NCBI GenBank assembly: GCA_022545745.1
Contig: JACZQL010000008.1
Location: 1 to 11,257 of the forward strand
DNA from: Deltaproteobacteria bacterium
GTDB lineage: Bacteria > Desulfobacterota_B > Binatia > UBA9968
DNA: 11,257 nt
Direction of reading: 5' to 3'
Shown: positions 1 through 5,673 of the stretch, in pieces
Layout of the letters: the number at the start of each line of letters is the position of its first letter
Numbering within the stretch: position 1 is the first letter of the stretch
The notes under the pieces: generated by a model
Database searches by the model: none
What the model was told of the DNA's origin: nothing
The model's input: the letters and a program-made list of their open reading frames with translations, nothing else
Translations under genes and position numbers: made by a program

Positions 1-2
1 TA

Positions 3-190
3 TGCAACGCGTGCTTCAACCTCAGAGACACTGACTCAGCGAGCCAACTTTACGACCTGTACCTTCCCGGAGAAATGCACTTCACGATCGTGGGCTATGG
101 CGTCATGTACTGGGGGTCCCGGGCTCGGGAGCTGGGGAACCTGGCGAGCTTGATGGGTCGCTTCGATGAGGCAGAAGAGCATCTCGAGCT
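3..190 (+). pseudogene. C-terminal TPR fragment of a large ATPase/adenylate-cyclase-type regulator
   Basis: The frame is open from the left edge of the window, with no stop upstream of an internal ATG at 75. The translation contains the pattern YWGSRARELGNLASLMGRFD followed by EAEEHLELA. This resembles the helical-repeat tail of large AfsR/LuxR-like or adenylate-cyclase-linked ATPases, where a YxGxxxRYLGLLAxxLGRxDEAExHFExA stretch is common. Only about 60 residues fit. From roughly residue ELA onward the same frame continues into sequence that looks like a different family (next entry), so the piece is cut off on its right side. The left side leaves the window. Identification is by remembered family pattern, not a search. 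I infer a non-functional remnant, or the end of a fusion whose main body lies outside the window. Confidence 0.45.
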
Positions 191-530
191 GGCGGCGGAC
201 GCCACCCTGGAACCGGGCGGCGAGTTCGCCGCGCCGTGGAGCCTGGCGCTGGCCTCCGATTGCCCCATCACCAGTAAGACGGGGGGCTTGTTCCTGTTGT
301 ACGGCGAGCGGTGGGAGCGGCCGGGCCGCTTCGGCAAGCTCGACCTGCGGGTGACCCTGGCGCCGGTGGTGGAGGCCTACCTGGCGACGCTGGAGAACGT
401 CTTCTCCTTCGTGGCCGCCTCCTGCAGATTCGATGGCGCGTTTACCGAGGTACGGCTCAAGCCGCCATCCCGCTACGCGACGCTGGAGCGGCCTTTGTGC
501 AGTTTGATGAGCCGGTCCTCACCGATGTGA
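191..530 (+). pseudogene. Arrestin/Spo0M-like beta-sandwich fragment fused in frame to the preceding TPR piece
   Basis: The frame of the TPR fragment continues without a stop to 530. From about 191 the character changes to TLEPGGEFAAPWSLAL, then DCPITSKTGGLFLLYG and KLDLRVTLAPVVEAYL. Alternating beta-strand segments with a proline-rich LEPG...F..P opening resemble arrestin-like Spo0M-family proteins. Similarity seems to fade near RYATLE (about position 490). The end of the frame, SLMSRSSPM, is probably out-of-frame noise, because from about 461 an overlapping frame shows a recognisable motif (next entry). This is an internal or C-terminal fragment of about 95 residues without its own start codon. 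The family call is tentative; an unrelated beta-sandwich protein is possible. Confidence 0.35.
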
Positions 531-613
531 TGTTCCGGCCCGAGGTGAAGGGCTTCTTTCCCAACACCGCCGCCTCGGAGTATTTATACTGGGCCAAGGC
601 GTGGCGGGAGTAA
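461..613 (+). pseudogene. Fragment resembling cobalamin-independent methionine synthase (MetE-like), followed by an unknown tail
   Basis: In the +1 frame relative to the previous piece, residues AAIPLRDAGAAFVQFDEP then VLTDVMF (461 to about 540) resemble the loop LxDAGxxxxQxDEPxLT of MetE-type methyltransferases. In that family the aspartate-glutamate-proline motif sits at the homocysteine/zinc site. Only some 25-30 residues fit. The remaining GFFPNTAASEYLYWAKAWRE, up to the TAA at 611-613, I do not recognise; it could be the C-terminus of yet another protein. There is no start codon or ribosome-binding site, and the frame upstream of 461 is meaningless proline/glycine-rich shadow translation. 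I read this as one or two further scraps in the patchwork at the left end. Confidence 0.35.
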
Positions 614-632
614 CGGGGGCTCCAGGAGGCAC

Positions 633-775
633 TCAGCCAGCGGTCCTGCCCCGGTACTCCTCGATGCCCTGCTCCAGGGCGGACCATCCGAGGAGGGCGC
701 ACTTGATGCGAATGGGAAACATCCGCACCGCCCGAAGGGACTCCAGTTCGCCTAGCTCTATCTCGTCTGTGACGT
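633..775 (-). pseudogene. C-terminal fragment of a SufU/NifU-like Fe-S assembly scaffold
   Basis: The last 45 or so codons of a minus-strand frame ending with TGA at 635-633 read ELGELESLRAVRMFPIRIKC then ALLGWSALEQGIEEY. This matches the end of SufU proteins (pattern LxALxGVRxFPVRIKCATLxWHTLxxAL), which carry the third conserved cysteine in the RIKCA motif and act with SufS in Fe-S cluster assembly. The usual WHTL histidine region reads WSAL here. The N-terminal two-thirds of the protein, with the first two cysteines, is absent. In its place the same frame continues upstream into a cyclase-like piece (next entry). The motif match is good for such a short stretch, and function is excluded by the truncation. 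Confidence 0.55.
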
Positions 776-776
776 G

Positions 777-960
777 GCCCGCATCGCCCACCATGGTGTA
801 TTGCCGCCTGCGCAGGCCGCCGATATCGCCGAAGAACACCGGCCCGCTTCCGACCGCCGCCGGCAGCTGGTTGGGCACGGCAAGGCCACTTTCGTCGAGG
901 CGAGCACGAAGTGCGGTCACGGCTTGGATCGCCCGCAACGCGTCATCGTCGTGGACATGG
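777..960 (-). pseudogene. Internal fragment of a class III adenylate/guanylate cyclase catalytic domain
   Basis: In the same minus-strand frame as the SufU piece, the translation reads HDDDALRAIQAVTALRARLD, then GSGPVFFGDIGG and RRRQYTMVGDAG. Class III cyclase domains carry HEDDAxRAvxAALAM..., then GIxTGxVVAGNIGS and RMDYTVxGDAVN, in the same order and at similar spacing. About 60 residues fit. The core TGxV is altered to SGPV, and the metal-binding N-terminal part of the domain is missing. The match stops at GDAG, where SufU-like sequence begins. At the other end it abuts the deacetylase-like sequence near 955-965, which is in a different frame. I infer a truncated, non-functional remnant. 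Confidence 0.5.
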
Positions 961-1549
961 AGGGCGGCACCTCTGTGACCTTGTGCTTCCCCATATGCAG
1001 CGTATATGGAAGGTCGTCGTTGAGCAGGCTGCTGTCCCACATGATTCCATGCTCTGCAAGCAGTGGCAGAGTGTTTTTACTCAGCTGGAAGTCTGGACAT
1101 CTCCACCCCACAGGGCGTCTATTCGTGATGTTGTGTATGGCGGAGATGGACTTTTCGATCATCTCGGCTTCCTCTTCGGGTGAAAGTGTCCAAACCTTTT
1201 CGTATTTGTAAGTGAAGCCGGCTATGTCATGCCCGCTATCCAACATCCTCTTGACGGTTTCAGGATATCTCTCAGCCGTGGTGCCGCATACAAAGAATGT
1301 TGCCTTGACGCCGTGTCGGTCCAACACATCCATGATGTTCCATACCCCTCGGCGCGCACCGTATTGGTGGGTCGACATGTACAGAGAGTTGATAGCGCCA
1401 CCTGCATTGGTAGGCGCGGCCTCACCGGACTCGTAGTTGAATGACAGACATAGTGCGAGCCTGTGGTTGTGAGGCCACCTGGGCTGCGGTGAATATGATT
1501 CTTTGATGGATGAGACTGAAGGTAGGATGACGACACCTCTCTTCGCAGG
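961..1549 (-). pseudogene. Truncated, metal-ligand-less polysaccharide deacetylase paralogue
   Basis: From 1549 down to about 961 the minus strand is open without stops and encodes roughly 195 residues clearly homologous to the neighbouring deacetylase at 1550-2452. Shared patterns include RWPHNHRLALCLSFNYESGE, LDRHGVKATFFVCG, ERYPETVKRMLDSGHDIAGF, RRPVGWRCPDF and GIMWDSSLLNDDLPY. In PuuE/allantoinase-like members of the family (Pfam PF01522) an Asp and an H-x3-H pair bind the metal. Here the HGYYH of the intact neighbour reads FTYKY, and the FEAD segment reads FNYES, so the metal ligands are gone. I find no in-frame ATG, GTG or TTG before the internal ATG at 1378. The frame is continuous with the upstream gene except for its TAG stop. 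The C-terminal third is missing, replaced by cyclase-like sequence near 960. It is probably a dying duplicate; a non-catalytic partner made by stop readthrough is less likely. Confidence 0.65.
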
Positions 1550-2452
1550 CTAAGCCGGAGATGCGTTAGTCGATATGGTGAAGTTATCTATGGAGCGCGT
1601 GGAGTTGCGGCAGAGTTCCCTCCACCGTTCCGCCATTTCGCTATAGGTAGCGATCCATACCCTATCATCATCCTTCGCGTATTGAAGAAAGTCGTCAAAG
1701 GACTTGGAGTTGGATGCATGGCCTGTCATGTAGTCATGAACGCAAAATGTCATCATCTTGGGCTTTCCGGAAGGGTCATTGAGGCATGCGTCAAACTCGG
1801 CCTTCCATGCCTCCAGGGAGTATTTGGCAGATCTAAACCTTCCCTGTACGTACGCCGGCGGTGTAATGCCTCCTCCCATAAAATTGATGTCATTGTTTAT
1901 AGTGAACGGGATCTCTACAAGGGTTCTGCCCCCGCCCAGATCGAGCAGATAAGGATAGTCATCGTTCCACATGCTGCTATCCCATGCCAAACCCATCTTT
2001 GCTGCGGTATGGAGCGTGGTAGGACTCGCCGCACAACTTCTCGATCCCAAAGGCCGGCGACCTGTTGCCCTTTCCAGTGTTCCAAGGGTTTTTGTGAAGA
2101 CCTCCTCCTCGGCGTCCCTTGTCAAGCGCCACAACGCTTCATGGTAATAGCCGTGCCCAGCTATATCGTGTCCCCTCTCCGCTATAGCCCTGGCCGCTTC
2201 AAGATACCTATCGGCAGCGGCACCACATATGAAGAAGGTACATTTGATGTCGTGTCTGTCCAGTATCCTCAGCAGCCTCCATATGCCTATTTTGCCGCCA
2301 TACTGCCTGTTGGTAAGATCCTGAGTGTCCACGCTCCCGTCGGGACGAATATATGACGCAGAGTCCGCTTCAAAATGGATCGCTATCAACAGGGCGAGTC
2401 TTTTGTTGCCAGGCCAGGTTATGGACTCACCGGGTTGAATTTCTCTGATCAA
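1550..2452 (-). CDS. Polysaccharide deacetylase family protein (allantoinase/PuuE-like), NodB-fold hydrolase
   Basis: This 300-residue protein has the usual length for the PuuE/peptidoglycan-deacetylase-like branch of carbohydrate esterase 4 (PF01522), whose members hydrolyse N-acetyl or cyclic amide bonds with a bound metal. Visible motifs are the strand LALLIAIHFEAD with candidate metal ligand Asp30, LDRHDIKCTFFICG (65-77), GHDIAGHGYYHE with H100 and H104 as the H-x3-H metal pair, GLAWDSSMWNDDYPY (154-168) and FCVHDYM with H239 near the catalytic position. The usual GWRxP segment reads GSRSC (136-140), an odd change. There is no signal peptide, so it is probably cytosolic. The start is a TTG preceded by GAAGGGGG (2466-2459) with a 6-base spacer. 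It is the last intact gene in a run of minus-strand genes and may take part in the same catabolic route. The substrate is unknown. Confidence 0.85.
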   Translation of the reverse strand: MIREIQPGESITWPGNKRLALLIAIHFEADSASYIRPDGSVDTQDLTNRQYGGKIGIWRLLRILDRHDIKCTFFICGAAADRYLEAARAIAERGHDIAGHGYYHEALWRLTRDAEEEVFTKTLGTLERATGRRPLGSRSCAASPTTLHTAAKMGLAWDSSMWNDDYPYLLDLGGGRTLVEIPFTINNDINFMGGGITPPAYVQGRFRSAKYSLEAWKAEFDACLNDPSGKPKMMTFCVHDYMTGHASNSKSFDDFLQYAKDDDRVWIATYSEMAERWRELCRNSTRSIDNFTISTNASPA

Positions 2453-2458
2453 TTTGAA

Positions 2459-2466
2459 CCCCCTTC
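2459..2466 (-). promoter_or_regulatory. Shine-Dalgarno site deciding a TTG start for the deacetylase
   Basis: On the minus strand GAAGGGGG stands six bases before TTG at 2452-2450. An ATG lies just upstream (ttATGaag) but in another frame, so the TTG is the best-supported start of the deacetylase gene. Confidence 0.6.
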
Positions 2467-2549
2467 ATAACGTGAATTCAAGCTCGGTAGTTTCAATCGC
2501 TGGTTGTCAACTGCGGGAAGGCATCTCCTCGCCCATGGGTTCTCCGTTT

Positions 2550-2653
2550 ACCCCGTACCACAGAACGCCCTGTACGTAAGTGCAGGGATGAATGTTCTGA
2601 AGTTCTCGAAGGGCAAGCCCTAAAGCCACGGACGTAAGTCCGTGGTACGGGGT
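2550..2653. repeat. Nested palindromic element with 12-bp terminal inverted repeats (REP/MITE-like)
   Basis: The ends are perfect inverted repeats: accccgtaccac at 2550-2561 and gtggtacggggt at 2642-2653. Inside are more hairpins. ccacggac-gtaa-gtccgtgg (2626-2645) has an 8-bp perfect stem, ggg-caag-ccc lies at 2611-2620, and cagaac at 2561-2566 can pair with gttctg at 2594-2599. A further imperfect palindrome around 2568-2587 shares the cgtaagt loop sequence of the 8-bp hairpin. The element fills most of the gap between the LLM gene and the deacetylase. Such nested structures are typical of REP/BIME or IS200/IS605-derived non-autonomous elements. No transposase is nearby. It might also act as a transcript-end or RNA-stability structure between the two genes. 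Confidence 0.65.
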
Positions 2654-2672
2654 TTACCAGAATTTGCGACGG

Positions 2673-3662
2673 TTATCTGAACTGCGGAAGAACCCCTTTG
2701 CCCAGAAAACGGAGATTATCAAAAAAGAGCTGAAAGGACGACCGCATGTCAAAAACAATGTGGCCTACCCCAAGCTCGACAAACCGTTCGACAAAACGGC
2801 ACATGTCTCCCGCAGTCCCCCAAATCAAAAAGCCCTTCAGGCTCTCTAAGCTAATCTCCGAGCCTTCCTCTTTCACTAATTTATAACGCAGCGCATCCTG
2901 TTTAACCTTGTTCATGTCAACCGATCGTAGGGCAGCATCGGCAGAGCGTCCGACCACGGTCTGTGGCATCACAGCGAAGTCAAATGGCGCATTCTTTCCC
3001 TGCTCCCTGCGGAGATCTTTGCAGTATCTGATCCGAGCGTCAAGCTTGACAAAAGGAATCCTGCTAGGCATCCAACCATCCGCGAATTCCACAGCCCGTT
3101 CCACAGACTTATAGGTCAAGCCGCCGTACCAGACAGGTACGCTCTTGCCCAAGGGCTTGGGATCGATGGACACTTCACGGAAAGAAAACAGGCGCCCATC
3201 ATAGGAGACTCTATCCTCAGACCAGCAACGCCGACAAATCTCCACGGTTTCTCTTACGGCCTGGAACCGTTGTTCAAAAGGGATCCCAATTGTCGAAAAT
3301 TCATTCTCGTCGTAACCCGCTCCAATCCCCAAGATCGTTCGTCCGTTGCTCAAGTAGCTAAGAGTGGCAAATATCTGCGCTACTTTGAGCGGATGGCGAT
3401 GGGGGGTGAGAACGGCAGTCCCGAGTTTAATCCTCGATGTGACTCCCACCAGCGCAGCAAGCGTCAGCGTTGATTCCGTAAGAAGTCCAGAATCTGTAAT
3501 CCCCGCATGTTCAGTGTGGTAGGGGGAAATGTATAGGTGATCTCGCACCCAAACAGAATCGAAGCCTAAATCTTCCGCCACGTGCGCGCTTTCCAAGATG
3601 CCGGTGCGGCTGGCAAATTGTGTGAAGTGAGGAATCAGCACGCCAAACTGAACGGTTCCCAA
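2673..3662 (-). CDS. LLM-class flavin-dependent oxidoreductase (luciferase-like monooxygenase)
   Basis: This 329-residue protein is full length for the luciferase-like TIM-barrel family (PF00296), which uses FMNH2 or F420H2 to oxidise or reduce small substrates. Typical segments are visible in order: FGVLIPHFTQFA at the N-terminus, AEDLGFDSVWVRDHL, TLAALVGVTSRIKLGTAVL, HPLKVAQIFATLSYLSNGR followed by GIGAGY, then YDGRLFSF, PVWYGG and FADGWMPS. The C-terminal part ends with GVGHIVFDM. The start is a TTG at 3662-3660 with AAGGGGGGAG (3680-3671) eight bases upstream; there is no nearby ATG in frame. A palindromic repeat lies on either side, which separates it from the four-gene operon upstream. 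Whether it uses FMN or F420 cannot be told. Context suggests an oxidative step on the same substrate handled by the amidohydrolase and the TPP enzyme. Confidence 0.88.
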   Translation of the reverse strand: MGTVQFGVLIPHFTQFASRTGILESAHVAEDLGFDSVWVRDHLYISPYHTEHAGITDSGLLTESTLTLAALVGVTSRIKLGTAVLTPHRHPLKVAQIFATLSYLSNGRTILGIGAGYDENEFSTIGIPFEQRFQAVRETVEICRRCWSEDRVSYDGRLFSFREVSIDPKPLGKSVPVWYGGLTYKSVERAVEFADGWMPSRIPFVKLDARIRYCKDLRREQGKNAPFDFAVMPQTVVGRSADAALRSVDMNKVKQDALRYKLVKEEGSEISLESLKGFLIWGTAGDMCRFVERFVELGVGHIVFDMRSSFQLFFDNLRFLGKGVLPQFR

Positions 3663-3729
3663 TCTTGACTCTCCCCCCTTAGCGAAATGAGATTACCAAA
3701 CGTGGCTGAGCGCCTCCATCAATTTTTTT

Positions 3730-3855
3730 AATCAAGTTATATCGACCACGGGGTTTGAATCCCGTGGCCGACCAAAGGGAAGAGCTACCGCTTCTCCCCT
3801 TTGGAAACCCCATCGGTTTTGTGCCCGCGGCAAGCCGTGGGGTTACCCAATAATC
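3730..3855. repeat. 126-bp structured direct repeat, left copy
   Basis: By manual alignment this copy differs from the sequence at 7047-7172 at nine positions with no gaps (about 93% identity), in the same orientation. It can fold into three consecutive hairpins: one around ccacggg/cccgtgg, one around ccaaaggg/cccctttgg, and one of cccgcgg-caag-ccgtggg. It sits between the second TPP-binding subunit gene and the LLM gene. Compared with the right copy, the first stem here has an A-C mismatch and a G-U wobble, and the third stem has one G-U wobble. The loops and the middle hairpin are nearly identical. No ORF is present. It resembles a REP or MITE-type element; a structured RNA or an mRNA processing site is possible. 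Confidence 0.8.
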
Positions 3856-3863
3856 TATTCCCT

Positions 3864-4481
3864 TTAATTCCTTGGTCCGGGAGGAGGAACCACACTGATC
3901 CCTTCAGTCTTCTCTATATAGCGCATCATCCTGTAAACGCTTTCCACTTCCGACACGTCAAAGCGCGGAAGTTTCTTGAATTGTTTTATATATTCCGGAC
4001 CCGACTCGACGCGCGTCCCTATAAAGGCGAACTTCCTCTTTTCCATTGAGGTGACCACCTTGTCCCTGAAATCTTCCAGAGATGGTGCCCACATTGCCTC
4101 CTTTATCCCGGCCCCCTTCGCGATCTGTATGAGATCGGCACACACACCCGTGGCTGTTTTAATGAGTCCTGAGGCCTCATACATTCCATTGTCAAAGACC
4201 ATATAGATTAGATTGTCCGGCTTCTCCCGGGCCAAAGTAGGCAGGGCGCAGAGATTCATAAGGAGGGCCCCGTCTCCATCGAGGGCCAAGATCTGCCGCT
4301 TTGGGAGCGAGAGAGCGAGCCCGAGGGCTATGGACTGAACCAGCCCAAGGGTTCTCACCCGCATGTTTCCTTCGCCGGGTCGCACAGCGCCCCACTCCGT
4401 AGAGCCTCCTCCGCCTATAGTGATGACGAGGGATTGCCCCACCTCGGAGGCAATCCCTTTAAGGCAGTCGTACCTAGTCAT
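3864..4481 (-). CDS. TPP-binding (PP-domain) subunit, sulfopyruvate/phosphonopyruvate decarboxylase beta-type, copy 2
   Basis: This 205-residue protein corresponds to the C-terminal, diphosphate-binding half of TPP-dependent decarboxylases (PF02775), as found in split enzymes such as ComE. The TPP/Mg motif is clear: DGDGALLMN (68-76) and FDNGMYEASG (96-105), with D70 and N98 as the expected metal ligands. EWGAVRPGEGNMRVRTLG lies before it. It aligns without gaps to the upstream copy at 4523-5140, with 124 of 205 identical residues by hand count, including the shared tail RYIEKTEGI...GPRN. The start ATG at 4481 has only a weak ribosome-binding site, and 41 bases separate it from the upstream gene, so co-transcription is likely. 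It needs a PYR-domain partner, and only one is encoded here (5137-5643). The true substrate is unknown. Confidence 0.85.
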   Translation of the reverse strand: MTRYDCLKGIASEVGQSLVITIGGGGSTEWGAVRPGEGNMRVRTLGLVQSIALGLALSLPKRQILALDGDGALLMNLCALPTLAREKPDNLIYMVFDNGMYEASGLIKTATGVCADLIQIAKGAGIKEAMWAPSLEDFRDKVVTSMEKRKFAFIGTRVESGPEYIKQFKKLPRFDVSEVESVYRMMRYIEKTEGISVVPPPGPRN

Positions 4482-4522
4482 TGCTGTTTCTCATCATCGG
4501 ACTCCGGGGAATCCCATCTCCA

Positions 4523-5140
4523 TCAATTCCGAGGTCCCGGGAGAGGGACAACCCTGATTCCCTCGGTCTTTTCGATGTACCTCATAAATCGGAACCCGTT
4601 TTCCACCTCTCCGTGTTGAAAAGACGGCAGACGACGCCAACTTTTCAGATATTCGATACCTCTTTCTGTCTTGGCGGCGATCATGGAAAAGGCCTTTCTC
4701 GTCACGGCGCTTTTAAATTCCTCCATGAAATCTTCCACAGAGGAGGCCCAGCACGCATTTTTCACCCCGGCCCCCTTTGCCATTGCGATCAAATCCGCGC
4801 CGGCCTCGGTCGCTGTCGATCTCAGGCCCGATGCCTCGTAGATACCATTATCAAAGAGCAGGTAGATTAAGTTAGCTGGACTCTGCCGTGCCAACGTTGG
4901 AAGTCCACAGGCGTTCATTAGCAGAGCACCGTCTCCGTCTATGGCAACAATCCGACGATTCGGCAGCGCCAGGGCCAGTCCCGTAGCTATGGAAGATACA
5001 AGCCCGAGTGTGCGGCACCTGAAGTTTCCGTCACCCGGTCTTATCGCATTCCATTCCGCTGCGGCTCCTCCGACCGTGCAAATAGCGAGGGCGTCTCCCG
5101 TCTCCTCAGCGATGGCCTTCAAGCAGTCGACCCTCTTCAT
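4523..5140 (-). CDS. TPP-binding (PP-domain) subunit, sulfopyruvate/phosphonopyruvate decarboxylase beta-type, copy 1
   Basis: This 205-residue protein is a stand-alone TPP-binding domain of the ComE type. It shows DGDGALLMN (68-76) and FDNGIYEASG (96-105), which supply the Mg/diphosphate ligands D70 and N98, preceded by EWNAIRPGDGNFRCRTLG. Its ATG overlaps the TGA stop of the upstream alpha subunit in an ATGA arrangement (5140-5137), a classic sign of translational coupling and equimolar subunit production. Together with the alpha subunit it should form an alpha/beta active site that decarboxylates a 2-oxo acid. A paralogue follows immediately downstream. Alternative members of this superfamily include benzaldehyde- or acetolactate-type enzymes, but those are normally single chains of 500 or more residues. 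Confidence 0.88.
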   Translation of the reverse strand: MKRVDCLKAIAEETGDALAICTVGGAAAEWNAIRPGDGNFRCRTLGLVSSIATGLALALPNRRIVAIDGDGALLMNACGLPTLARQSPANLIYLLFDNGIYEASGLRSTATEAGADLIAMAKGAGVKNACWASSVEDFMEEFKSAVTRKAFSMIAAKTERGIEYLKSWRRLPSFQHGEVENGFRFMRYIEKTEGIRVVPLPGPRN

Positions 5141-5643
5141 CGCCTTGTCCCGAGAACGTTTTTGGTCAAGAGGACTGCCACCGGCCTACGAGAATCTGTG
5201 GCAAGCAGCGTTGCCCCCTTGATCGTGTTTTTTATCTCATCCATTTTTCTCAACACATAATATCGGATACCGAGGCCGCTCAGGACCGGTTCCGTCACGG
5301 AACCGAGGGTAGAAAACCCTTCGTCCCCTATGTCGCCCGCATAGTAGATCATGAGAAGCATCGGAATATTGAAGTTTAAGGCCGTTGTGGTGAGGCCGTT
5401 GCAGCTATTGAGAAAGCCCCCGTTCTGCATGATGATGGCTGTTGTCTTTCCCCCCATGTAAGCGCCGGTGCATAGACCAATGCCCTCCTCCTCCCGGCAA
5501 AGCGCCACGTGCTTGATCTCTGGATCCCCATCCACGAGTTCTATAAGCTTTGCAAGATTAAAATCGGGGAGTGAGGTTACGAAGTTGATCCCGGCCTCCT
5601 TCATAGATTCGAGAATGATCTTTGGTCCGTCTTCAGGTGCCAA
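5137..5643 (-). CDS. PYR-domain subunit of a split TPP-dependent decarboxylase (ComD-like alpha subunit)
   Basis: This small protein (168 residues from the chosen start) is the N-terminal pyrimidine-binding half of TPP enzymes (PF02776), as in sulfopyruvate decarboxylase subunit alpha. Visible are TSLPDFNLAKLIEL near 23-36, the acidic cluster CREEEGIGLCTGAYMGGK, which should include the glutamate that activates the aminopyrimidine (E51-E53), and IIMQNGGFLNSCNGL, the counterpart of MQNSGLGN in ComD and phosphonopyruvate decarboxylase. The RG motif of ComD after the iPLL strand is replaced by YYAGDIGDEGFSTLG, so the substrate may differ. Two TTG codons lie close together. The first (5649) directly abuts the AGGGGGG ribosome-binding site; the second (5643) has a normal 6-base spacing and is preferred. 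The gene end overlaps the beta start by four bases. Confidence 0.85.
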   Translation of the reverse strand: MAPEDGPKIILESMKEAGINFVTSLPDFNLAKLIELVDGDPEIKHVALCREEEGIGLCTGAYMGGKTTAIIMQNGGFLNSCNGLTTTALNFNIPMLLMIYYAGDIGDEGFSTLGSVTEPVLSGLGIRYYVLRKMDEIKNTIKGATLLATDSRRPVAVLLTKNVLGTRR

Positions 5644-5649
5644 ATTCAA

Positions 5650-5656
5650 CCCCCCT
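5650..5656 (-). promoter_or_regulatory. Shine-Dalgarno site deciding the alpha-subunit start
   Basis: AGGGGGG on the minus strand is followed immediately by TTG (5649-5647) and six bases later by a second in-frame TTG (5643-5641). Spacing favours the second codon, which shortens the protein by two residues. Confidence 0.55.
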
Positions 5657-5673
5657 ATAATAAATGGTCATCT

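Noticed and set aside
1682..2356. Long plus-strand open frame of 224 codons
   Set aside because: It lies entirely antisense to the well-supported deacetylase and has no recognisable domain and no good start signal; a shadow frame.
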